64,000 nucleotides of DNA, taken from assembly GCA_036346225.1 (NCBI GenBank), contig JARFIW010001255.1, forward strand, positions 434,001 through 498,000. Reading direction: 5' to 3'. The translations under genes were made by a program, and so were the position numbers. The notes under the pieces are model-generated. The model searched no databases. It was not told the DNA's origin and saw nothing but the letters and a program-made list of their open reading frames with translations. Positions 44,230 to 54,225 of the stretch are shown piece by piece. Numbering within the stretch: position 1 is the stretch's first letter; each line of letters opens with the position of its first letter. This DNA comes from Platerodrilus igneus (taxonomy: Eukaryota > Arthropoda > Insecta > Coleoptera > Lycidae).

Positions 44230-45415
44230 AGATAGTGAAAGATGTAGGCTGTGAAAAATTCAGGGAAATGTGTAGGCTAGCTCAGAATAGAAATCAATGA
44301 AGGTACGCTTCCAACCAGTTGCAAGATGAAAAAACTAATAACAAAAATAATAACTGTACTTAAACATGGTGATTATTATAAACAACTACAGATATTAGTT
44401 TTGCAAAACTCTCAACTAATGTTAATTTTGCGAAAGGATTTACTTGAAAACTATTAATACGGCAAATGTCTAAGTGTTGGGGGTCCTTGGCAGCTACAGA
44501 CTGCTTAACTCTCTTCACATACTAATGAATCTTGGTGAAATAGGGCATATAATTAGAAAACAATAGAAAGGAATCGAGCTGTATATAGGTTGTTGTGAGA
44601 ATTGCAGGGAACGGTGTAGGCTAGCTCAGAACATAAATAAGCTGAGGTACAAGTCCGAGCAGTTTCAAGATGTAAAACCCAATGACGAAAAATTAAGTGC
44701 TCTTAAATCTTATGACTATTGTAAACAACTACAGGTGCTGGTAGTGAAATATTTTCAACTAATGTTGATTGTGCGAAAGGATAAATTGGAAAACTATTAA
44801 TTCGACAAAGGTTTACATGCTGGGGGAACTTGGCAGCCAAAGGCTGCTTACCCCTTTCACATACTACTGAATATCGGGAAAATAGGGTATATAACTGTAA
44901 AACAAAAAAAAGGTGACCGAACAGCATCAAACAAGAAAGAACAGCAGCTATGTTCAAAGACAACAAACATAGATACAAGAAGAAAACTGTTCAAAGCATT
45001 GTGTGGAGCACAGCACAATACATCTATGAAATAGGGACAGTAGGAAAAGCAAACAGAAAGAGATGGAAGCCTTCTGGAATGTTGTGCTTTAGATGGTAGC
45101 ATGAACAGACCAAGTTAATAATAAATAGGTTGTAGCAATAGTAGAGAAATAAAGATATCTGTGGAAAATGAAAAAGATAGTAGAAATAGAAGGATAGGAT
45201 ACGTTCTAAGGCATTTCTGGAAAATAGTACGGGATATACTACAATCAGAGATATGAAAAGAGAGGTAGAGGTAGACCGAGATCAGACTTCCGCACACAGA
45301 TAGTGAATGATGCAGACAGTGCAAATTTTAGGGAATGTCTAGGTTGGTTCAGACTAGGAAACAATGAGGGTACGCGTCCAACCAGTTCTAGGACTGAAGA
45401 CCTAATGATGAAATG
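44230..45415 (+). repeat. Three repeated LINE tail modules
   Basis: The module end (GCTAGCTCAGA..., GGTACG..., CCAACCAGTT..., a CTAATGA-type end) occurs at about 44270-44340, 44620-44690 and 45340-45412, spaced about 350 and 720 bp. The last module also repeats RT C-terminal sequence (GTTCAAAGACAACAAACATA at 44953). Each inter-module segment carries an AAGTGTTGGGG-like block and a hairpin (for example GCAGCCAAAGGCTGC at 44834-44848). Confidence 0.75.
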
Positions 45416-45419
45416 AACC

Positions 45420-46142
45420 GATAATGTTGACTGATTGGACGACTGCGAGCAAGCGTTGGTATTTTTGCCGCATGTATTATACGGATCAGTAGTATAAATT
45501 TTCGAGTCTTCATAAATATTAAACACCTCGACAATTGTCACGAAATCTTTGAAAACAGTCCGGCAATCAGCAGTCCATGTCTTCCTGTGAAGTCTTTTCT
45601 TTAAGGCCGTCATGTACAGTTCTAAATTATTTTTAATTCGTGGTTCTGAAATAACAATCTTGGAACCTTTAAGATTGCTCTTTTTATTCCAAATAATACT
45701 TCGAAAACGATATGGGGTGAATTTTAGAATAATCGCTTTGATTTGTTTGCATTTGTATTTAGTTCACCAAAGCGATTGCATCTGTCGACCATCATCAGGG
45801 TCAAAATGCACAATACTCATCGTATCTTGAAATGGCTTTGATAAAGTATGTATTAAGTTTTTATCATTTTCTTCCGAGCATCCGATTACCACTAGCGAAT
45901 TACTACCGCCATACTGCCCCAAATCATCAATTCGGACAATTATATTATTATTTAACAATTTCAGCATATCCTTACTGCTAAACATAAAAGATTTAAATTC
46001 TCTAAATTCTATTTGTATGGCAGATACAGTTTTGGAAAACGAAGTTGCTTCTGCAACTTTTTTTTAATTTCAGCTCAAAATCTTGCATTTGTTTCCAAAT
46101 TTTTCGATAGCATTGTATTGCTTAGGTCGTTTTTATCCATCG
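45420..46142 (-). pseudogene. LINE ORF1 / FP25-like protein relic
   Basis: Minus-strand reading from MDKNDLSNTMLSKNLE (46142) through a charged coiled-coil-like stretch, then NNNIIVRIDDLGQYGGSNSL, VVIGCSEENDKNLI, IVHFDPDDGRQM, KAIILKFTPYRFRSIIWNKK and RKTWTADCRTVFKD. This order (coiled coil, Q-Y-x-R/G-x-N-S/C-L block, then a KF..YR..I domain, then WT.DG-like) is that of the ORF1/FP25-like proteins common in insect retroelements. One stop near 45765 and frameshifts near 46075 break it. It is opposite in strand to the neighbouring LINE, so it is not that element's ORF1. Confidence 0.6.
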
Positions 46143-46760
46143 TAGTACCGATTCACTTCCTCAGTAACACACGATAAGACACGAGCAATTCAATAATAAC
46201 TTTGCAGTAGTTTATCAATGTTTAAAGTAACGTGACTTGATGTTGCTGATAATGTGGCGAAAATTGTATAGCACTTTGTAGTATTACTTTAACACAATAT
46301 CAATTAGACCGAGGTTCACTTATCCCAGATTCATTGCACTGTAATATGTAACACAAATAATTTGTTGTGACTGGTTTATGTACGTGTTTACTCTTTCATA
46401 GTCTGCACACTATATCTATTGTACTACTTTTTCGCAACTAAAACTGTACAGTCAGTCGTACAGGATTTTATGCCTTTAAATCATTATTACGTAAGTACAA
46501 TGATTTAGTATCTGTTGCATGGACCATCCTTACACACATAACCGAGATAATTACTATTTACAAATTTCTAAGTAATAAAATAATTTATATAGCATAAAGA
46601 TTCAAATAAACTACACGTGGTTTTAAGGTGCTTTGTATACAAAGCTTTAATGTAATACAATTTCACCCAACACTCCTCGAGCGCTCCAATAAATTTTTTA
46701 TTACAACTTAAAGCAGGAAAAAAATATAAAAACCATATTATCCTCATATATTAAACAAAA
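46143..46760. other. Non-coding stretch, nothing recognised
   Basis: AT-rich flank of the tRNA gene, no supported feature. Confidence 0.5.
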
Positions 46761-46832
46761 AGGCTCGTCCGGGGTTCGAACCCGGGACCTCTCGCACCCA
46801 AAGCGAGAATCATACCCCTAGACCAACGAGCC
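46761..46832 (-). tRNA. tRNA-Pro (anticodon TGG)
   Basis: On the minus strand it folds as a full cloverleaf: acceptor GGCTCGT/ACGAGCC, D arm with TGGTCTAGGGG (A box), anticodon stem TCTCGC/GCGAGA around TTTGGGT with anticodon TGG, and T arm CCGGGTTCGAACCCCGG (perfect B box GGTTCGAACCC). It is 72 nt counting one discriminator base. The base after the acceptor is T, the first of a TTTTT run that also serves as Pol III terminator; most eukaryotic proline tRNAs have C there. No intron. This is the only convincing single-copy host gene in the window. Confidence 0.93.
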
Positions 46833-48874
46833 GATGTCATATAAAACCATTCTTCTAGATGACAAACGATTAGTTCTTCGAGAGTATAACATTTTATAAT
46901 AAATGTTATATGTTAAAATAATAAAATAGAATGGAATACGAAAGTATATCTGCATTAGCTTAAAATAGACATAAAATTTCCATTCAACATCGCTTAGGAC
47001 AGTATGAAGTATTGATGCTAGTATTTATGTAACCTCCATTTTAATAGCTACTGCGGAGGTATAGTAGCAACCACGAAAGAAGTCCTCTACGTCATAGGTG
47101 TCTAACTCGATCCAAAACATACGTTTAAAAGCTTATCTAATGTTTATGATAAAGACGGTAATACGATTTGTACGTGTTTTAAATAAAGACAAACGTGAAC
47201 ACGTTTATTTGGGAAAACGACAGAGAAGAGTATGTGCCGAATGTTTTGTACTTTATACTTTACAGGCTAACCTTTGATATAATTATGCCTTTTCATTAAA
47301 ATAGGATATCTTTCTTAGTTTTTTTGTAAATGGAATATACTTTTTAAAGTTTTAAAAGCTTAGCGGAAACTTCTAAACAAGGAATATTTATTGGGTATTT
47401 ATGAACTAGATGCTACATTGATTTAAAATTTTCAACTTATTACGAATACAACTGATGACGCAGACGACTTCTTTCATGGTTTCGACTATAACTGCCGATA
47501 TTGATATTTTAATACCAATTCCTATCGCACATATAATTAGAGTCGTCTATAACTTTCTGAAATTAGCCATACATGTTTCGAGCTGAAAGGCCAATTTTAT
47601 TCTATGCAAGAAGTTTTTTATTATTAAAGCTATGCTGTTCGTAACTGCTTTGAGCTTTACAACAAGCTGCATATTTCTAAAACTGAAGGTTTCAACTATT
47701 ATTCAAAAAGCATAAATTGCGTCACCTTTCCAAATGGAGTAAGCTTCGTAAAACAGACCAAACACTTTATTAGTTAATCATGCAAATACGAAAATATTAT
47801 TTTTTTTTATTCGTAATCTCTTCAAACATCACTAGCAGGATCATGTGCTGCAACTTTCATATATTCAATTAGTTTTTAATTTAACAGTTTAACACATTAG
47901 TAATCGTCGCCCCTTTTTATAGATAAGCATTCTCCGATTGAACAAGTACAGAATAAAACAACTGATACTCGGTTAACTTATATGCATTTTTGATTAGATT
48001 GAATATCTAGTTATTATAACAATACAATTCAAGCGCATAGCGCGGATCATCATACAAATACATTATAATTGTATATTTTAATGCTACACTTAGGTCGCGC
48101 GAGATGTATACAAAGTGACCATAATTTCTTTTATCAATATTGTACGAAATAAATTTAAGTGGTTTTATTGGGTGAATAAAATAGTAAAGAGTACATGATT
48201 ATTTATGCTATACTATCCATACTCTACTTGCATACAGGCAACATACTAACATAATGTAACAATAACCGCTTTAGACAACGACGGTTCTGTATTTTCAACT
48301 GACACAAACCTTTTTAACAACTCGTAGCTTATAGCACCTACTACAATTTATTACCAGCTAATCGCTAACAGTACAAATATTAACTTTTTAAAATTACTAT
48401 GCTACATTGTTAATTACTATTGAAACATTATGATTAATAATTTATATCGAACAACTACAATTACTTTGTATCGATCATTACAGTAATTTATATCACAAAG
48501 GGCAATTTATATTAGTATCATGTGTTAAATTATTTCACACGACAACTTTATAGCTCAGAAAAGAACGTAATATAACATTCAAAGCTGTAAAGTAGAACTG
48601 AACATCAAGCCCCTTAACGAAAATTTATACCTTATCCAATTGCTCTAGATTATTTGAGAATCTACAGATTATGCGATTAACATGCCAGTGGCTTTCTATT
48701 ATATGGTTAATAAAACTTTTAAATGCAAACTCTTGTAACCTGTCAATTTAGTCCATCTGAAAATGTCGCGCCACAAGTTGGCTATTAATCATCCTTTGTG
48801 TAAGATGCTTTGTTTTCATTATGATATGTTATTTTATTCAAAGATACACTAATCGTAGATTAATATTATATAGA

Positions 48875-48877
<3 letters not shown>
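46833..48877. other. Non-coding stretch, nothing recognised
   Basis: About 2 kb of AT-rich DNA without coding, repeat or RNA signal. It is the longest apparently TE-free part of the right half and may be ordinary intergenic sequence. Confidence 0.5.

Positions 48878-48915
<38 letters not shown>
48878..48915. repeat. (TA)n microsatellite
   Basis: About 19 TA units directly abutting the left LTR of the Gypsy element. Confidence 0.95.
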
Positions 48916-48917
<2 letters not shown>

Positions 48918-51118
48918 CTGTGATATTCTCCTTTGAATGCGGGAACTGGGTCCTTTCAACAAAAAAATTCTAGTCCCACAGATTGGGCGTCATAAGCTGC
49001 TGTGATCCTCTTTTCGCCTCGGCTGCTCACCTAATTTTATAAACCTCCTCATTCACAAAAAAAAATTAAACAACACATTCCTACCACAAACATCAACGTT
49101 AACTCTATTTACATCAATATTCAGAATACATTAAATTTTCAAATTAAATTTCTGCATAAAATTCAGTTTTAAAAAGGATTTCAAGATCAATTTTATTATC
49201 ACTTTAACGTGCATCCAGAATTAAAGTCCTTGTTGGATGCCTACTAATTAATATAACAATATAAGCAGACCGGAGTCTGAGTATAAAGGAAGCATCTACC
49301 ACCCCTTTACGTTAATTAACCAGGTTCGTCTAATTGAGCTCAAAGACATACCCATATTTTCATCATAATTCAGAACATCAATACTAAATACCCCTTTCTA
49401 CTTAAACAAGCAAATTTCATCTTAAAATTAAAATTTTATGGTTAGTACAATTTCACTAATGTCCATTTAAAGTAAATCAATTATAAAGTTATTCAACACA
49501 CACAAAAATGTCAAACAAAATAGTATAATTTACCTGAAGGTTACTGTCCTCGTAGCTTCAATATACATCGTCCCTTTAGTTAATCACACCATTCCAACAG
49601 GATTATATTTACGGGTTCTAATCCTCAACGCTTTTAAAATTTTCTCCATCACCATTTATTTAAAGTTGTTTCTGGGCTTTTCCGGAACTCATCTGTGTAT
49701 ATCTGACCCTGGTTTTGTGGATCCAGACACGTATTTGAACCATTTAATTATTAACACCCCCGAAAAATAACAAAGAAATTCATACTTCTTTCACCAATAT
49801 ACGCCAAAACTGCCTACTTTTGTGTATACATTTGTCGTTGTAAATTTTGCTAATTGGTACAGTGATACTAAATTTTATTACCTTGTATCTAAGTGCACTG
49901 AAGTACATTCATGTTAGCACGTAAATAACAAACTATTTTGAATCACTAAAATATACGAGCAAAATTTTAAATTATTTTATCAAACTAAAATGCACTGTTT
50001 AACATCTTGAATCAAGTCGCGGATGTAAGAGGTTTTAACGCATCGAATAGTCAAAAGTCTAAGAGACCGAAATTCATATTACCACCGGTATATATAGAAA
50101 AAGCCTGTCTGTCGGTCTGTTCCCCAAAACAGACAATTCTTAAGAATTTCTCATTCTATGTTCCCAGTCCGTCGCTCGCGCGTCGGTTTTTACGAAATTT
50201 TCACTCGCCCCATTTAAATCTCAGAAATTCTCACACGGCACGCAAACATGTCCGAGAAAAACTAATTAATTTTGTACAGAAATTGTTGTTTCTACCTCTG
50301 ATATTTGCATCCTATTTTCAACCAATTGTGACCCTCGTGACGTTGCTTAAATCACGCCTTTTACTATATGTGTCTTTGCTTGACGCATTTTCTCTTTCCT
50401 TTTCTAACCTGTTCGTATTGGTGCAAATTGATATTCTTTATTATCGATTATGTTTTAGTCCATGTGGACTATCTGGGTTTAATAACCCCGTGTCGCACAT
50501 TCTCGTGAATATTAAGCCCCGGTTTCTCCAAGATTCTTTGAAACCATTTGTTATCTACACAATTTTCGCCGTACGTGATATTTAAACTACGCAGGTGTTC
50601 AAAATAATATTAATTCTCAGAGCTTTTACATAAACCCTGTTTTGTATTTCGTGCTAAAGCATCTGACCGTTTCCAATATCCTTAGAATCGACATGTTTAT
50701 CTAAACAAATTAAACTGAAATTGCCTTTTAAAATACGCAGGTGTGTTCAAACATCCTACTTCTAACTAACACTTCTAGGATTTGCATTTTATTGGGTTTT
50801 TACAAGTTTCTGTAGATATTATCTGTACGTTTTGTTCAATACCGGTTACTTGAAATAGAGTTAATTAAGATAAATTTTGCACGTAATTTCCATTTGTTTA
50901 GGAATAATTACATTACACGCAGAGCTTTTTAATACTGCTTCTTTTGATATAAAGCGTCTTGTACATGATTTAAATCTCTTATGTTTAATGAAACTAATAA
51001 ATTTTTATTCTCCACGGTGTTTTACTAAAGCGTATTATCTAATAAAATTCCTTATACACGGTGATTAAAATTATTTGATGTGATTATTTAATTTTCTACC
51101 CTGGTCTAAATATGAGTA
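48916..51118 (-). repeat. 3' LTR of the Gypsy element (2203 bp)
   Basis: On the plus strand it runs from TGCTGTGATATTCTCC to TAAATATGAGTA; the minus-strand sense is TACTCATATTTAG...ATCACAGCA. It differs from the 5' LTR by roughly ten changes, nearly all single-base differences in homopolymers (for example GACCGGAG/GACCGAG and CACAAAAATG/CACAAAATG). A plus-strand open frame at 50007-50585 is antisense to the element. Confidence 0.92.
50088..50098 (-). promoter_or_regulatory. TATA box in the Gypsy 3' LTR
   Basis: CTATATATACC on the minus strand, about 1 kb from the sense start of the LTR. The same motif is kept in the 5' LTR (55393-55403) and in the solo LTR (about 60421-60431), in otherwise non-AT-repeat sequence, so it is a good candidate Pol II core promoter. 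Confidence 0.6.
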
Positions 51119-51130
51119 TTTTCCCCCTAT
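51119..51130 (-). promoter_or_regulatory. Polypurine tract of the Gypsy element
   Basis: On the minus strand ATAGGGGGAAAA immediately precedes the 3' LTR start TACTCAT, the expected place for plus-strand priming. Confidence 0.75.
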
Positions 51131-51654
51131 TTGAATACAAATAATCCCACTTATTTGAATGCAAATATTAAGCATTTAGCCCAAAAAAAATTACAAAAAA
51201 AATTGCCTATCACTCTCTACCCTTATCTATCTATCTTACCTACTTTGTCTCCAATCCAAAAAAATATTTACACCTATCCTATATCCCTATCCTATTCCTA
51301 ACTCTCACCTAATTCTATAAACTGAAATTATCCCTAACTTCATCCTACTCATCCATCTAATCCTATATACATCCTATATACCTATCCTATTCCTAACTTT
51401 TAACTAATCTTCACTATACTTTACTTCCCCCTACCTAATCCTATATGCCTATCCTACTCTTACTCTATTCCTAACTCTCCACTAATCTTCTATGAAATAT
51501 CTACACTTAACCTATCTTATTTTCTTCCTACATTTACTCTTTATTCTCATCCTAAACCTATTCCTAATTATCTCCCATATTTATCCTATACCTAGCTTTA
51601 TTTTCTATAAACACTTACTTCTACTCTTCTATCTACACCTATTCTATCCCTATC

Positions 51655-52587
51655 CTATTTAAATCTAACTCTCTTCTTGACCCTCCAAGTCTTTCTTCTT
51701 ACCATCCTAATACTCTTCATCCCTATCTCTCCCCCTTCTATATCTATACTTATCATCCCTATTATCTCACATACAATAAACTTATCATCCCTCTTATCCT
51801 GACTTTTAAATATTACTTCTTCTTCAGTCCCTACACTTGTCTGTTTCTCATTTATTATTGTTTCCCTTTCTGCCGACAAACCAAACGATACTACTTTAAA
51901 ATTATCGATTTTTCTCTCTACGGAAAATCCTACGTACCTTCTAGAATTCTTATGTAATGGAATCCGCCAGAATGAATTCCTTAAATCTACTTTATTAAAA
52001 ACAAACTTGCCACTTAACCTCGTCAAAAATATTTCTGCCTTCACCTGCTCCCGATATGCTGCTTCTACCCCCACTAATCCTGCATGTTTTTGTACTAAAG
52101 CTTGAACCTCTACTATCCTATCCTCTGGACATCTTATTGTGTTGATCTGTTTTACTTCATCATCCTCTACCTCTACTACATTAATATTCAACCCCGTGTC
52201 ATCCTCTGTGACTTCATAACTGCCCTTCCATGGCACTACCCTATCCTTAATCCTTATTACCTTCCGTTCCATATCTATCAACACCCCTAACTTCATCATA
52301 CAGTCAACACCTAAAATGCTCTGAAACTTCAGTCCAGGTACAATTACAAACTCCTGTTCACAGCTTAAACCTCCTATATCTATCCTAAGCACCACAACAC
52401 TATTTACTACAGCAAACTTCTTTTTATTTGGAGCTACTAAATGGCTACGCTTTATAGGCATAATTCTATCACAAACCTTATCCCTAATTTTGCTGACGAA
52501 TTCCTCCGATATTAAACTCGCTTCTGCCCCTGTATCAAGTAATACTTCTACATTATTCTCAAAAATTTCTAAATTAATAATTGGCAA
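51655..52587 (-). CDS. Gypsy aspartic protease with fused RT fragment (310 aa)
   Basis: Open frame starting MPIINLEIFENNVEVLLDTG; the protease spans about residues 1-110, with active-site DTGA at residues 18-21, the flap region around CEQEFVIVPGL and the conserved ILGVDCM near residue 90. After an acidic linker, residues 170-245 hold a piece of the RT: VFNKVDLRNSFWRIPLHKNS then YVGFSVERKID and VVSFGLS, the block between the first palm Asp and the PFGL motif. The fingers before it and the YxDD part after it are missing, so the RT was cut out by internal deletions and could not work. The frame continues 60 residues of charged tail to a stop at 51655. Confidence 0.85.
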   Translation of the reverse strand: MPIINLEIFENNVEVLLDTGAEASLISEEFVSKIRDKVCDRIMPIKRSHLVAPNKKKFAVVNSVVVLRIDIGGLSCEQEFVIVPGLKFQSILGVDCMMKLGVLIDMERKVIRIKDRVVPWKGSYEVTEDDTGLNINVVEVEDDEVKQINTIRCPEDRIVEVQALVQKHAGLVGVEAAYREQVKAEIFLTRLSGKFVFNKVDLRNSFWRIPLHKNSRRYVGFSVERKIDNFKVVSFGLSAERETIINEKQTSVGTEEEVIFKSQDKRDDKFIVCEIIGMISIDIEGGEIGMKSIRMVRRKTWRVKKRVRFK

Positions 52588-52858
52588 ACATAATTTTTCC
52601 TCAGTTTCTGGCTCTACTTCCTCCTCAATTTTGAAAAATTCACGTGGATGTTCATATACATTTACACTGAAATCTAGTGGTCTGTCGCGTTCTAAAAATC
52701 CTGTCCAGGTCTGTTTTCCCTACTCGGTCCTGGTCTAGCCGTCACCTCAGCGTACGTCCTAGGCGTTTCCACTCGTTCCGTGTCTGTATTAGCAGTCCCG
52801 CTCATGTCTGGTGAACTATTCATTCTGGTAGGTCCCGGTCTCTGTGCAGGTCCCCTTC

Positions 52859-53664
52859 CTAAACTATTACTCCTAACGTATGGTCGTCTCTGTTCCCAAT
52901 TCTGTCGCTGGTATCCGTAATTATTCCCCTTCTAGCATAGTTGTCCCGTCTATTGTCAAACCTAACTGTGTTGATCTGTCTTACCCTGTTTTCCCGAGGT
53001 CGTCCACTACTTACGTCGTCGTACCTCTGCAGGTATTCCAAAACATTTCTCTGTCCACTATGTTCTGTAGTGCTACGTGCTGTCTTATGTCTACCTCGAA
53101 GTGTCGTGATAAATACTTAATAATTTGTCGGTCCGTCAGTGGTGGGTTCAGTTGTTAGCTATGCTATACTTGCGTATAGCATATTGCTCCTACTTCCTGA
53201 AAATTCTCCCTTAAATTTCCTGTGATTAAGTCGTCTCGTACCTGATCTTGTCTGTGGTCACTCCAGTAGTGCTTTAGAAATTTGTTTTCAAAGTCCTGAT
53301 ACGTGTCTATGTCCTGTCCTACTAAATTGTACCACGCTTCCGCGTTGTCCTTTAATAAAGCCTTTATCGTATTCAGTTTAGTCTGTTCGTCAAATAAATT
53401 TCCCACTAGATTTCTTACACTATTAATAAAAATTTGTGGATTAACCCTGTTATCGCCATAAAACTTCATGTGTTGGTCCAATGATACTCCACCTGTAGAA
53501 AATCTGGGACCTTCCCCCGTTAAATTTGACATGTTGTATTTGATACTACTAACTTCGCGTTCTACCCTGCCTAACTGATCCCTACATGAGTCCGTTACTT
53601 CAGTCATTTTTACATTAATCTCTTCTTCACAAAAAATGCGTACTTCGGACCTTAAATGTCCCAT
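52859..53664 (-). pseudogene. Gypsy gag, central and C-terminal part
   Basis: Open piece 53664-53164 carries the capsid-like retrotransposon gag region: QHMKFYGDNRVNPQIFINSV, NTIKALLKDNAEAWYNLVG and FENKFLKHYWSDHRQDQVRD. A second open piece (53041-52859) has a basic, Arg-rich end (MEYLQRYDDVSSGRPRENRV ... RFDNRRDNYARR) where a nucleic-acid-binding tail is expected; no CCHC knuckle is seen. A frame break near 53160 separates them. Role: particle shell and RNA packaging. Confidence 0.8.
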
Positions 53665-53713
53665 TTCCTGTCGAAGACCTGTAATGTCACGCTCATTTTT
53701 ATCAACCCTATTT

Positions 53714-54079
53714 TCAACTTCCCCCCATCTTTACGGTAAGACTATTTTTAAATTCTGAAACTTCTTTATTCGTCTTATCTATTTTCTCACTTAGGGTTTC
53801 CCTAACTCCTGTTAATGTCTCATTCATTCGGTCAACTTTCCTATTCGATTCAGCACTCATTTCTCTAATCTCCTCAAACTTCCTATTAGCTTCTTCCCTA
53901 CTCGATCTCATTTCCTCTAGCATTCTCATCATAATCTCGTTTCCTTGATCCCCTGATTCCGTCCTCGACTGATCTCTACTGCCTCCAGCTTCTTCCATTT
54001 TCGAATTTTTTTCACACAATGCACTATCGTCACTTCCAATTTCCACTCCTTGACTCCTTAACCACTCCTTTCTCTGCAT
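53714..54079 (-). CDS. Gypsy gag N-terminal coiled-coil part (121 aa)
   Basis: The first Met after the leader opens MQRKEWLRSQGVEIGSDD, followed by a heptad-rich region (EEMRSSREEANRKFEEIREM and further EXXRKVDRMNE repeats) typical of coiled-coil gag N-termini. It ends at a frame change where the plus strand has a run of six C (near 53726-53731); a one-base correction there would join it to the next gag segment, so the break may be a sequencing indel or a real mutation. Confidence 0.75.
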   Translation of the reverse strand: MQRKEWLRSQGVEIGSDDSALCEKNSKMEEAGGSRDQSRTESGDQGNEIMMRMLEEMRSSREEANRKFEEIREMSAESNRKVDRMNETLTGVRETLSEKIDKTNKEVSEFKNSLTVKMGGS

Positions 54080-54200
54080 ACGTTCTAATCACTCACACAC
54101 ACTCTAAAATACTCTTAAATTTATACACACACAGAAACTCTCTCTCTCAGATCGCCAGTTTCCTGGAATAAAATAACAAAAATTTTATTTGGAACTCGAG

Positions 54201-54220
54201 CCCTCACGTTGTGGTCGCCA
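54201..54220 (-). promoter_or_regulatory. Candidate primer-binding site of the Gypsy element
   Basis: On the minus strand TGGCGACCACAACGTGAGGG lies 5 nt inside the end of the 5' LTR. TGGCGACCAC would pair with the 3' end of a tRNA ending GTGGTCGCCA (an Arg-type tRNA is plausible). The assignment rests on the general pattern and not on a known tRNA in this genome. Confidence 0.5.
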
Positions 54221-54225
54221 TAAAC

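Larger units (their letters stand above)
41660..45415 (+). mobile_element. Non-LTR retrotransposon (LINE, RTE/CR1-like), copy D
   Basis: It contains an APE-type endonuclease, a linker, a reverse transcriptase, and three successive tail modules ending CCTAATGATGAAATGA. The arrangement (endonuclease plus RT, no RNase H or gag-like zinc knuckle seen, TGATGA-type tail) fits the RTE group. I cannot exclude CR1/Jockey relatives, because phylogeny is needed. Frames are broken throughout, so this copy is dead. The 5' edge is approximate. Confidence 0.8.

Noticed and set aside
52102..53158. Plus-strand open frames within the Gypsy interior
   Set aside because: Antisense to the gag-protease frame, which has clear domains.
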